Below are positions 37,673 through 44,876 of a stretch of 64,000 bases of DNA, one piece after another. The position numbers and the translations under genes are program-made. The notes beneath the pieces were generated by a model. It was not told where the DNA came from, did not search any database, and was given only the letters and a program-made list of their open reading frames with translations. This stretch comes from Methylocaldum sp035627495. GTDB lineage: Bacteria > Pseudomonadota > Gammaproteobacteria > Methylococcales > Methylococcaceae. The stretch covers positions 10,682-74,681 of the forward strand of contig NZ_DASPLO010000197.1 of NCBI RefSeq assembly GCF_035627495.1. Direction: 5' to 3'. Within the stretch, counting starts at the first letter, position 1. Each line of letters begins with the position of its first letter.

Positions 37673-38003
37673 ACAACGCCTCACGCTGCTCAGACCGTAC
37701 ATCAAAACTGAAAAACGCTATAGCCAGCGGCCCCGCGATCGCTCGGGGCCGGTTGGCAGAGAACATCAGGCGCACAACAACGCCTTTCCGGGTTTCTCGA
37801 AAAATTGTTCGGCGGCAAACTGAGTTTCGTTCGGTGGATAGTGCTCCGCGTCGTCGATCTCGAAGCCGAATTCCTATAGGTTCCCCGACTTTCACGCATA
37901 CCTGCAGTTTGGCTTTGAGATCTCGGTCGGATTCGCGTGTTCGGAAAATGCCTTGATGGTTTGAATGGCCATGGTTAACCCGTTGATACAGAGGACGATG
38001 GTC

Positions 38004-38540
38004 TCAAGCCGCCAGCAATGCGGGTTTGACAATGTTCAGCCAGGTATCCAGCCTTTCGTCGGTCAAGTCGCTTTGATTGTCGTGATCGACGACCAAGCCG
38101 ACGAATTCCCCATCAACGATGGACTTGGAAGTTTCAAAAGTGTAACTATCGGTCGGCCAGAACCCGACGACCTTCGCACCTCCGTCAGTCACTACCGTGT
38201 AAATCTCGATCATCGCGTCGACGAATTCATGGCCGTACGCTTCCTGGTCGCCGAGCCCGAATATCGCGACGACTTTTCCCGACAGGTCCTTGCCTTTCAG
38301 TTGCGGGAGAAATTCCTCCCAGCTTTCCGCCTCTGCGCCGGACGAAAGCCCGGGCAGCTCGCCCTCGCCGAGAGTGGGCGTTCCGAGTATCAGTGCGCTG
38401 TACCCCAGCAAATCGTCGATGCTGGCCTTGTTGACGTTGACGGGATCGGCCGCGTCGTTCCCAAGTTTCTTGGCAATGGATTTCGCGACGCGACGGGTAT
38501 TGCCGGTGTCGCTGCCGAAAAAGATGCCTATTTTCCCCAT
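38004..38540 (-). CDS. nifF: Flavodoxin, nitrogenase electron donor
   Basis: A 178-residue long-chain flavodoxin. It has the FMN phosphate loop FFGSDTGNTRRVAKSI (residues 8-23), the TPTLGEGELPG loop, FGLGDQEAYGHEFVDAM and the extra strand of the long-chain class. It donates electrons to the nitrogenase Fe protein in NifF-dependent organisms. Genomic context and a TGT-N10-ACA box upstream (38767-38782) favour the nif-specific paralogue. GAGG lies about 10 bases before the ATG. Transcribed away from the GNAT gene region, on the same strand as nifLA. Confidence 0.93.
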   Translation of the reverse strand: MGKIGIFFGSDTGNTRRVAKSIAKKLGNDAADPVNVNKASIDDLLGYSALILGTPTLGEGELPGLSSGAEAESWEEFLPQLKGKDLSGKVVAIFGLGDQEAYGHEFVDAMIEIYTVVTDGGAKVVGFWPTDSYTFETSKSIVDGEFVGLVVDHDNQSDLTDERLDTWLNIVKPALLAA

Positions 38541-38620
38541 GGTTTTAACCTCGATTAAAGTGGAAGAAATCCTGAATCCGCCTTTCTGATGAAGCGGAGT
38601 TGTCGTATTTATCTTGAGAC

Positions 38621-38638
38621 AACCAAAAACCGGGCCAA
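38621..38638 (-). promoter_or_regulatory. Weak sigma54-like promoter before nifF
   Basis: On the minus strand TTGGCCCGGTTTTTGGTT shows a good -24 element and 10-base spacing, but the -12 dinucleotide is GG rather than GC. The position, about 80 bp from the nifF start and 131 bp from a NifA box, is right. Confidence 0.35.
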
Positions 38639-38766
38639 TGTTGTGGGATTTGGCTTTGCCTTTGCTATGTCCTTGTAATCAAGGAAATCGGATGGCAATG
38701 CCGTGTTCTATTTAAGCGGTACCGAAGGACGGCCGATGTGCCAATGGCTGCAAGTGTGCGTGCGAA

Positions 38767-38782
38767 TGTCACAAATGCGACA
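38767..38782. promoter_or_regulatory. NifA upstream activator sequence for nifF
   Basis: TGT-CACAAATGCG-ACA is an exact TGT-N10-ACA match, about 230 bp upstream of the nifF start. The box falls just outside the 3' end of the GNAT gene (stop at 38809). Confidence 0.55.
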
Positions 38783-38808
38783 AACGGCCGGGGTGTCCCA
38801 TATGGCCG

Positions 38809-39282
38809 TTATGGTGAATCGGTTAGGCGGGTTTTGCGCAAGGCGATCAACTTCGTCTCCCTCCAATCTAGCCGCTGGTAAAAATCCAGCGCCGAGCGGT
38901 TTTCGCGGTCGGCCAACAGTTGCAGTCGGCTCAACCCATGCTGTACGGCCCAGATTTCCAGCGCCGCCAGCAGTTGCCGACCGATGCCGAAGCCGCGCCG
39001 GTCGGATACCACCACGACGTCTTCGACTAAGCCGACCGGACCGCCTTCCGCGGTAGAAATCAATATTTGCAGGGTACACAAGCCGACGATGTGTCCCCGC
39101 TCCTCCGCAACCCAGATCTTGCCGCCGGGACTTTCCAGCAAAAGGCGCAGACCACGTTCCTGTTTGACCGGGTCGCCATTGAAGTCGGCTTCGATCGCGA
39201 ACAAATCCTGCAGCAATGCGACCAGATCGGGGATGTCCGATTCCGTGGCGATACGGATATGGCATGAGGGCTTGTTCGACAT
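38809..39282 (-). CDS. GNAT-family N-acetyltransferase
   Basis: A 157-residue acetyl-CoA-dependent acetyltransferase. The GNAT core is visible: IRIATESDIPDLVALLQ at the start, VGLVEDVVVVSDRRGFGIGRQLLAALE (the acetyl-CoA loop R-G-x-G-I/G) in the middle and ENRSALDFYQRLDW at the end. The ATG at 39282 (MSNKPSCHIRIA) is preferred; the frame is open 41 codons further upstream with atypical sequence. The substrate is unknown. It lies upstream of nifF on the same strand with 268 bp between. Confidence 0.87.
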   Translation of the reverse strand: MSNKPSCHIRIATESDIPDLVALLQDLFAIEADFNGDPVKQERGLRLLLESPGGKIWVAEERGHIVGLCTLQILISTAEGGPVGLVEDVVVVSDRRGFGIGRQLLAALEIWAVQHGLSRLQLLADRENRSALDFYQRLDWRETKLIALRKTRLTDSP

Positions 39283-39487
39283 TTTGTGTTCAGCGTTTCC
39301 GGTGGGCATATGGCGGCAGAGACTGCGATCGTTCGTCGAGCAGCTTTGGCTTCCAAAATAAAGGGGGTAACCGACTTCCGGGATTTCAACGTCAACGATC
39401 GGCATGACCCCACTTTAGATTTGTCGCAAAGCCTACAAAACGCATCGGCGTTGTTAGTATTCCGCCCTGGCCGGAACTGACGCTGCT

Positions 39488-39868
39488 ATGAAACTTTCTT
39501 TAGTTGTCAATGGCATGCAATCGTTAATCAAGATGGCACAAGGGTTGCGAAGAGTCATTACAAAGACCATACCACTCAGCCTCAGGAGGTATTTCACCGT
39601 TACCCTGACCGATAGCGCCATCAAGACGGTAAACCGATTTACCGGCGTTTCCGATCCGGCGCGTTGGCCAGTTGCATCAAAACCCTTAGCAGAAAGGCCA
39701 AGCATTATGAACAGCGAATCGATTGCCAAACCAGAGTCCGATTCATCGGAAATCCCCCAGCCTCCGGCAGCGCGTGTCGAGGAGACGACGAATTCCAACG
39801 AACTGCCTTTCTATATCGTTCCCGAACCGCCGATTCCGGGGAAAACCTCTTGGAGCATCGCGCCGTAG
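39488..39868 (+). CDS. Hypothetical small protein, uncertain
   Basis: An open frame of 126 codons starting MKLSLVVNGMQSL with no recognised domain. The second half (from MNSESIAKPESDSSEI) is acidic and Pro-rich and could be a shorter independent peptide. No convincing Shine-Dalgarno is seen. It may be non-coding. Confidence 0.3.
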   Translation: MKLSLVVNGMQSLIKMAQGLRRVITKTIPLSLRRYFTVTLTDSAIKTVNRFTGVSDPARWPVASKPLAERPSIMNSESIAKPESDSSEIPQPPAARVEETTNSNELPFYIVPEPPIPGKTSWSIAP

Positions 39869-40151
39869 TGAACTGAGGTAGGCTCGAAAAAGTGGATGCC
39901 ATGGATCGGGTGTTGATTCAGGGGAATAGGGATGCCCCAGGCGAGGCAGCATTGTTGCAAGTCTTACAAACAACCGACAATTTGTTACGGTTCGGACATT
40001 CTTGGTTTCGTAAAATCTCTTGCTTTTCATGCAGATGGGGTGTGGTCCGAAGCTTGCCTAGATGCTAGGGATTCTTATGGAAGAGGGATCTTGACCTAAC
40101 ACCCCGGATACTTCCATACGGTTTTTAGCCTTATCAAACAAGAGTGTTTCC
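39869..40151. other. Intergenic, no gene recognised
   Basis: About 280 bp between the uncertain small ORF and the SnoaL-like gene. No repeat, hairpin or promoter motif was identified. Confidence 0.5.
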
Positions 40152-40622
40152 ATGAGACTCAGGATAACCATCCTCGTGTTGGTGGCTTCGCTGACCATTC
40201 CTGGTTTAGTAATCGGAGATTCGGGGTCTGTCCAGCAAATCGCCGAGACAGAGATAGCAAAATGGAATGCCGCCATCGCGAGAGGCTCTGTAGAGGAAAT
40301 TCTTTCTCTATATGCCAAGAACGCAATACTGATCCAGCCGAATGGAGCTTTCTCCAGCAGCAGCGAGGATATTCGTAACTTTTGGCAACCCCTCGTTAAA
40401 AGCCAGACAGGGAATTACAGCCTCCGAATCGTTGGAGTCCATTTCGAGAAGGACGATACCGTTCTCGCCAGTACTGTTTTGACGGACACGAAGAGGCTGG
40501 GCGAGTTGAACCAGTCGATGAGATTTCACTACAACGGGCTGTTGTACAATGTCTTCAAGCGACAGTCGGACGGTAATTGGAAGATTCAGGTTCAACGCTG
40601 GCAGGACAAGAATCAGAATTAA
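40152..40622 (+). CDS. Exported SnoaL-like/DUF4440 (NTF2-fold) protein
   Basis: A 156-residue protein with a signal peptide (about 1-22, LVASLTIPGLVIG). It is followed by an NTF2-like cone fold: IAETEIAKWNAAIARGSVEEILSLYAKNAILIQPNGAFSS at the start and a C-terminal SDGNWKIQVQRWQ. The function of such exported SnoaL-like proteins is mostly unknown. It is not part of an obvious operon. Confidence 0.8.
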   Translation: MRLRITILVLVASLTIPGLVIGDSGSVQQIAETEIAKWNAAIARGSVEEILSLYAKNAILIQPNGAFSSSSEDIRNFWQPLVKSQTGNYSLRIVGVHFEKDDTVLASTVLTDTKRLGELNQSMRFHYNGLLYNVFKRQSDGNWKIQVQRWQDKNQN

Positions 40623-40756
40623 ACCGGTCTTCGATATCCCGTACCGACAGCTCGCGGGCATACATCTCGATCGCCCGCCGCTTCAATTCCTCGGTCCCTC
40701 CTCTCAGGGCTCGCCTAGGTCAGCTACCTGGAGCACGGCGCATTCGATCACGGAGG

Positions 40757-40881
40757 GTAGGCCGGGATGAGCCTGTCCTGAGCCCCCGCCGAAGGGGCGC
40801 TAGCCGTTCCCGGCGAACAGCAGGAATGGCGTAAACGCGAAGCCTGTCCTGAGCCCAGTCGAAGGGCTTATTCCGGCCTAC
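40757..40881. repeat. Hairpin repeat of the GTAGGCCGGGAT family with embedded short repeats
   Basis: The ends are complementary (GTAGGCCGGGAT at the left, TTATTCCGGCCTAC at the right). Inside lie two copies of the AGCCTGTCCTGAGCCC short repeat (40771-40798 and 40840-40868). Confidence 0.82.
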
Positions 40882-40889
40882 ATTCCTAT

Positions 40890-40943
40890 ATTTTGGGTGT
40901 ACGAGGGGTGTCCCAATCCACGCCGCTAAATCGTGATGAAAAC
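40890..40943. repeat. 54-bp repeat shared with 42581-42633
   Basis: TTTTGGGTGT...CCACGCCG...TAAATCGTGATGAAAA is shared with only a few differences. In both places it directly follows a GTAGGCC-family element and lies upstream of a gene with a sigma54-like promoter (cysE here, the second nifA there). Confidence 0.8.
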
Positions 40944-40977
40944 GGCTAGCCACCCTAATGGATTCATCAGTCGAGAT

Positions 40978-40993
40978 TGTAAGGAGTCTCACA
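40978..40993. promoter_or_regulatory. NifA upstream activator sequence for the serine acetyltransferase gene
   Basis: TGT-AAGGAGTCTC-ACA is an exact TGT-N10-ACA match, 97 bp before the -24 element at 41089. Confidence 0.65.
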
Positions 40994-41088
40994 AAAAAGT
41001 ACGGACTTGTCGTGTTTGCCACCAATAATCATGGTTGGCATAGCCACATAACTCGTTGATAAAAAAGAAGTGTTATCGAGTTTGGCTA

Positions 41089-41104
41089 TGGCACGACGCG
41101 TGCT
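41089..41104 (+). promoter_or_regulatory. Sigma54 promoter of the serine acetyltransferase gene
   Basis: TGGCACGACGCGTGCT has the -24 block TGGCACG intact and GC after exactly 10 bases. The transcript start is expected near 41115, about 125 bp before the ATG. Confidence 0.75.
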
Positions 41105-41240
41105 TCTCAATAAGCAATAGAAGTGATCGCAAAATAACTGTACTCGAATGCGGAATAATCAATGTGGTGAAGGCCAAGAGCAACATGCCAGTGTTTTTCC
41201 AAGCCGTTAAAGACACACGAGCGAGAGAGGGAGCGGGACA

Positions 41241-42056
41241 ATGATTAATCGGGCTAGCCATAACATCCTGGACCGCAAAGTCGAGTATCCCTCAAATTCC
41301 GATACTCAGTCCGCATCGGCCCCGTCGCCGCAACCAGCCGCCCATCCTCCAGCGCAGAATCTATTCGCGGAATGGCGGGAGGATGTGGCTTGCGTTTTTG
41401 GTCGCGATCCGGCTGCCCGCACTCGCTTCGAAGTATTGACCACTTACCCCGGATTGCATGCCGTTCTCATGCACCGACTGAACCACCGCTTGTGGCTCCG
41501 TGGGTTTTATTACGCGGCACGCTTGCTGGCTTTTTTGACACGGCTTTGGAGCAATATCGACATTCATCCCGGGGCAACCATCGGCCGCCGCTTCTTCATC
41601 GATCACGGAGCGGGGGTGGTCATCGGCGAGACGGCGGAAATCGGCAACGATGTCACGCTTTACCATGGGGTCACGCTGGGAGGTACGAGCTGGAATAAGG
41701 GCAAACGCCACCCCACCTTGGGCGATGGTGTTCTGGTCGGTGCCGGCGCCAAGATTCTCGGCCCCATTGCGCTCGGCGACAACGTGCGCGTAGGCGCCAA
41801 TTCGGTCGTAGTCAAAAATGTGCCCCCAAACCGGACCGTCGTCGGCATTCCCGGCAGGGTCATACAGCCCAAGGAAGGCGTGACTATGAATCCGCACGGA
41901 ATCGATCTCGACCATAACCATATCCCGGATGTCGTAAATCAGACTATGGCCGACATGATGGCTCGCATCGAGACTCTCGAAAATCTTGTTGCCGCAACGA
42001 CACCCCCTGAAAATAACCGTTCTATGTACGCATTACGAAGCATTGGAAATAGTTAA
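41241..42056 (+). CDS. nifP: Serine O-acetyltransferase (CysE type, nif-linked NifP)
   Basis: A 271-residue enzyme making O-acetylserine from serine and acetyl-CoA for cysteine synthesis. The N-terminal helical region is followed by left-handed beta-helix hexapeptide repeats: IDIHPGATIGRRFFIDHGAGVVIGETAEIGNDVTLYHGVTLGGT, with the catalytic-type His-Gly and Asp-His pairs, then GAGAKILGPIALGDNVRVGANSVVVKNVPPNRTVVGIPG. Its sigma54 promoter and TGT-N10-ACA box support the nif-specific NifP role of supplying cysteine for Fe-S cofactor assembly by NifS. GAGAGGGAG precedes the ATG. Confidence 0.9.
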   Translation: MINRASHNILDRKVEYPSNSDTQSASAPSPQPAAHPPAQNLFAEWREDVACVFGRDPAARTRFEVLTTYPGLHAVLMHRLNHRLWLRGFYYAARLLAFLTRLWSNIDIHPGATIGRRFFIDHGAGVVIGETAEIGNDVTLYHGVTLGGTSWNKGKRHPTLGDGVLVGAGAKILGPIALGDNVRVGANSVVVKNVPPNRTVVGIPGRVIQPKEGVTMNPHGIDLDHNHIPDVVNQTMADMMARIETLENLVAATTPPENNRSMYALRSIGNS

Positions 42057-42167
42057 GGCCGACCGTTTTAGCGCCGACTCGACTGACGTCACGAAGAGAG
42101 GGGGATGAGGTCGAGACAATGCCTAGGATTTGGCCGCCAATACATCCCGTTCTACTCGAAAACGATT

Positions 42168-42361
42168 GTAGGATGGGTAGAGCGAAGCGAAACCCATCGA
42201 TGGTGGGTTAGGCGCGCACTGCCACGAACCATGCCGTGGCCGCAGGACTCTCCGCGCGCCGTAACCCACCGGTTCCGCGGTCTTGCCTGGTGGGTTACGG
42301 CGCGCGGAAACACCACAGGAACTTTTTAGATTCGGTGCGATGCGCGCCTAACCCACCCTAC
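42168..42361. repeat. Hairpin repeat, GTAGGATGGGT...CTAACCCACCCTAC family
   Basis: An about 194-bp element with complementary outer ends and inner GGTGGGTTAGGCGCGC/GCGCGCCGTAACCCACC blocks. Same family as 33388-33471 and 60292-60539. Confidence 0.85.
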
Positions 42362-42527
42362 ACCAGAAACATGAATCGGAACGTTGTTTTCGGCCATATC
42401 CCTAGATCCGGATACGGTGACACCTTCGCCGATATACGGAATGCATTTTTTCCCCATAGCTTGATCGAAGAAGCTTTTTTGCAAGTTTCCGGGCCACGAC
42501 CGATCCGGTCATCGACGGGAATGGATG
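42362..42527. other. Intergenic, no gene recognised
   Basis: A short open frame beginning MNRNVVFGHIPRSGYGD has no recognised family and runs into a repeat; probably non-coding. Confidence 0.4.
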
Positions 42528-42633
42528 GTAGGCCGGGATAAGGCGTTAGCCGTTCCCGGCGCTCGATGGACGAAAACTACATTTTGGGTGTGCGAGACGC
42601 GTCCCGATCCACGCCGTTAAATCGTGATGAAAA
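42528..42633. repeat. Left half of the GTAGGCC element plus the 54-bp shared repeat
   Basis: GTAGGCCGGGATAAGGCG begins at 42528 without a matching right arm. From 42581 the sequence follows that of 40890-40943. Confidence 0.75.
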
Positions 42634-42703
42634 ACGCTCTGGTCCTCGTCAACAGTTACAGGTCGGACGCGAGGGCTTGGTTCTTCTTCCCAAAGCCGAA
42701 ATC

Positions 42704-42719
42704 GGGCATACATCTTGCA
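42704..42719 (+). promoter_or_regulatory. Candidate sigma54 promoter of the second nifA
   Basis: GGGCATACATCTTGCA has GG-N10-GC spacing with an ideal TTGCA -12 block. The transcript start would be about 42730, so translation must begin downstream (42817 or 42829). No TGT-N10-ACA box was found within 200 bp upstream. Confidence 0.6.
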
Positions 42720-42828
42720 ATGGACCTTTGATCAACTTCTTAGTTATTTGCCAGTGGAGGCTCATCAGAGCTGTATCCAAGCCTGTCAGGGAAACGCTAG
42801 CAATGGCTCCCACCATATGAGGCCAGCT

Positions 42829-44460
42829 ATGTCAGCAAGAAAGCTAACTCAACCTTTGGAAAAACAAAGGAATTTGGAGCTGATCACGATTTACGAGATC
42901 AGCAAGATTCTAAGCTCATCCCTGGATCTTCATAAAACCCTTCGGGAGGCACTCAACGTCCTTTCATCCCACATGCATATGCGTCGCTGCATGATCAGTT
43001 TGGTGCAGGACAATACCGACGTGCATGTCATTGGGGCAAGCGGCTTGTCTCGGGATGAAATCTCGCGAGGACATTTCCGAAAGGGTGAAGGAATCATCGG
43101 AAAAGTCATAAAAACAGGGGTTCCCATCGTCGTCCAGAATATCGCCGAAGAGTCACAATTCCTGAACAGGACGGGTTCGCGCGATCTTTCGAGCGGGCAA
43201 ACGATCGCGTTCCTGGGCATTCCGATCAAGGCTATGGGTGAGACTATCGGAGTACTCAGCGCCGATCGCGACATGACCACCTATCATGGTTATCTGGAAT
43301 ACGATGTCCGCCTGCTCAAAATGGTGGCCAATCTGGTCGGCCAGACGGTAAGGCTTCATCAGATCGTTGCCGCGGAGCGCGAACAGCGGATGATCGAGCA
43401 GCATCGCTTGCAAAAGGTGGCGAAGCCCAGTCAAGGACTGGTCAACGTCATCGGCCAAAGCCAGCGTATGCAAGAGGTGTTCGCCGAAGTGGAGCGAGCG
43501 GCCTCGGTCCATTCCACGGTGCTGCTGCGCGGCGAAACCGGGACGGGCAAGGAAATGATCGCGCACGCGATTCACCACCTGAGTTCACGCAGCGAGGGCC
43601 CTTTTGTGCGGGTCAATTGCGCCGCTTTGTCCGAAACGCTGCTCGAATCCGAACTGTTCGGCCATGAGAAGGGCTCCTTCACCGGCGCGACCCAGGAACG
43701 TAAGGGTCGTTTCGAGCTGGCGCACGGCGGGACGCTGTTTCTCGATGAAATCGGCGATGTTTCCCCGGCTTTCCAGGTCAAACTGCTGCGCGTGCTGCAG
43801 GAACGGGAATTCGAGCGGGTGGGCGGCAATAAGCCGATACAGGTCGATGTACGCTTGATCGTGGCGACCAACCGCAATCTCGAAGACGCGGTGCTTAAGG
43901 GCGAATACCGGGCCGATCTCTATTTTCGGATCAATGTGATATCCATCCTTCTGCCGCCGCTTCGCGAACGGCGCGACGACATCTTTCCCTTGGCCAATCA
44001 TTTTCTGGAACGGTTCAATCGCACCAATCAACGCCAACTCACGCTGTCGCCGGAGGCGATGCATATCCTCGCGGAGTGCTATTGGCCCGGCAACGTCCGG
44101 GAGCTGGAAAACTGCGTGGAGCGGACCGCGGCCATGTCCCGCGGCAAGACGATTCGGGACATCAATCTGCCCTGCCAGAAAAACATGTGTTTTTCGCTGG
44201 CCCTGAAACCGGTTTCTCAGATTTCGAGTCCGGTTCCCGTAACGGTCGCGCCACCGATACCTTCCGCCGAAGTCGACTTCGGTCACGGTTCGCAAGCTGG
44301 AGGCGGGGCGCCGGAATTGAAATCCACGCGTGAACGGCTGATTTCGGCCATGGAGGAGTGCGGTTGGGTACAAGCCAAGGCAGCGCGGCTACTCGGGATG
44401 ACGACGCGGCAGATGCACTATGCCCTTCAGAAATACAATATCGAGATCAAAAAGCTTTAA
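42829..44460 (+). CDS. nifA: Second NifA, cysteine-motif (oxygen-responsive) type
   Basis: A 543-residue sigma54 activator. The GAF domain (about 20-175) precedes an AAA+ domain with GETGTGKE, the GSFTGA loop, DEIGD and WPGNVRELENCVERTA. After it comes an interdomain linker with CQKNMC and a C-terminal HTH (AKAARLLGMTTRQMHYALQKYNI). Cysteines 417, 429, 449 and 454 give C-X11-C-X19-C-X4-C, the metal/redox motif of oxygen-sensitive NifA from alpha- and beta-proteobacteria that work without NifL. GAGG 7 bases before ATG 42829 supports this start. A sigma54-like promoter precedes it, so another activator may control it. Confidence 0.93.
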   Translation: MSARKLTQPLEKQRNLELITIYEISKILSSSLDLHKTLREALNVLSSHMHMRRCMISLVQDNTDVHVIGASGLSRDEISRGHFRKGEGIIGKVIKTGVPIVVQNIAEESQFLNRTGSRDLSSGQTIAFLGIPIKAMGETIGVLSADRDMTTYHGYLEYDVRLLKMVANLVGQTVRLHQIVAAEREQRMIEQHRLQKVAKPSQGLVNVIGQSQRMQEVFAEVERAASVHSTVLLRGETGTGKEMIAHAIHHLSSRSEGPFVRVNCAALSETLLESELFGHEKGSFTGATQERKGRFELAHGGTLFLDEIGDVSPAFQVKLLRVLQEREFERVGGNKPIQVDVRLIVATNRNLEDAVLKGEYRADLYFRINVISILLPPLRERRDDIFPLANHFLERFNRTNQRQLTLSPEAMHILAECYWPGNVRELENCVERTAAMSRGKTIRDINLPCQKNMCFSLALKPVSQISSPVPVTVAPPIPSAEVDFGHGSQAGGGAPELKSTRERLISAMEECGWVQAKAARLLGMTTRQMHYALQKYNIEIKKL

Positions 44461-44735
44461 ACCTCTCCTATCCGTTCTCAAAGTTCACCGGAGCAATAGC
44501 GCGCTCCCGAAATTTGTCGGACAGATCCCTGTCCACTGAACGGTCATGGCGGGCTCTCTCGTCGGGGTGCCTCGTCCGCCTGATCGACTCGGTCCGAAAC
44601 CCTGGCTTTGGATTCAGCGAATCGCCACTCAATCCGTGTGGCACGGCTCCAGACATCGTCCTCGCCGATCGGCACGTACCTACCCGACACAATTCATCGG
44701 CTTCAACTCGCCATGCTCCGACTCCACGTAGCTTT
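44461..44735. other. Intergenic upstream of the electron-supply operon
   Basis: No gene is recognised between the second nifA and the regulatory region of the next operon, and no terminator hairpin with a T-run was found. Confidence 0.5.
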
Positions 44736-44751
44736 TGTCGCAAACCTGACA
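44736..44751. promoter_or_regulatory. NifA upstream activator sequence for the Fe-S/rnf operon
   Basis: TGT-CGCAAACCTG-ACA is an exact TGT-N10-ACA match, 79 bp before the -24 element. Confidence 0.65.
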
Positions 44752-44828
44752 TAGCGAAATACCCAGCCAGCCGTTAACGACATCCAGTTTGTCTTTGTAA
44801 AACAAGCTGATGCGTTACCATCAAGGAT

Positions 44829-44844
44829 GGGCATCGTTATTGCT
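44829..44844 (+). promoter_or_regulatory. Sigma54 promoter of the Fe-S/rnf operon
   Basis: GGGCATCGTTATTGCT has GG-N10-GC spacing with TTGCT at -12. The expected transcript start near 44855 decides the start of the first gene in favour of ATG 44877. Confidence 0.7.
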
Positions 44845-44876
44845 TGGCAAAGCGTATCGATGCTAATTCAGCGTAT

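Larger units (their letters stand above)
36911..38003. other. Long intergenic region with repeats between nifL and nifF
   Basis: About 1.1 kb. It holds the candidate nifL promoter, a region (about 36995-37110) related to the 47154/62231 repeat, and a compound inverted-repeat element (37421-37672). No protein-coding gene was recognised; the apparent open frames here are translated repeat DNA. Confidence 0.6.

Noticed and set aside
37396..37956. Long open frames in both directions in the nifL-nifF gap as genes
   Set aside because: They translate the palindromic repeat element; similar peptides appear at the other copies of the element.
42715..42828. Longer second NifA starting at 42715
   Set aside because: The candidate sigma54 promoter at 42704-42719 overlaps it; the GAF-domain homology starts after 42829.
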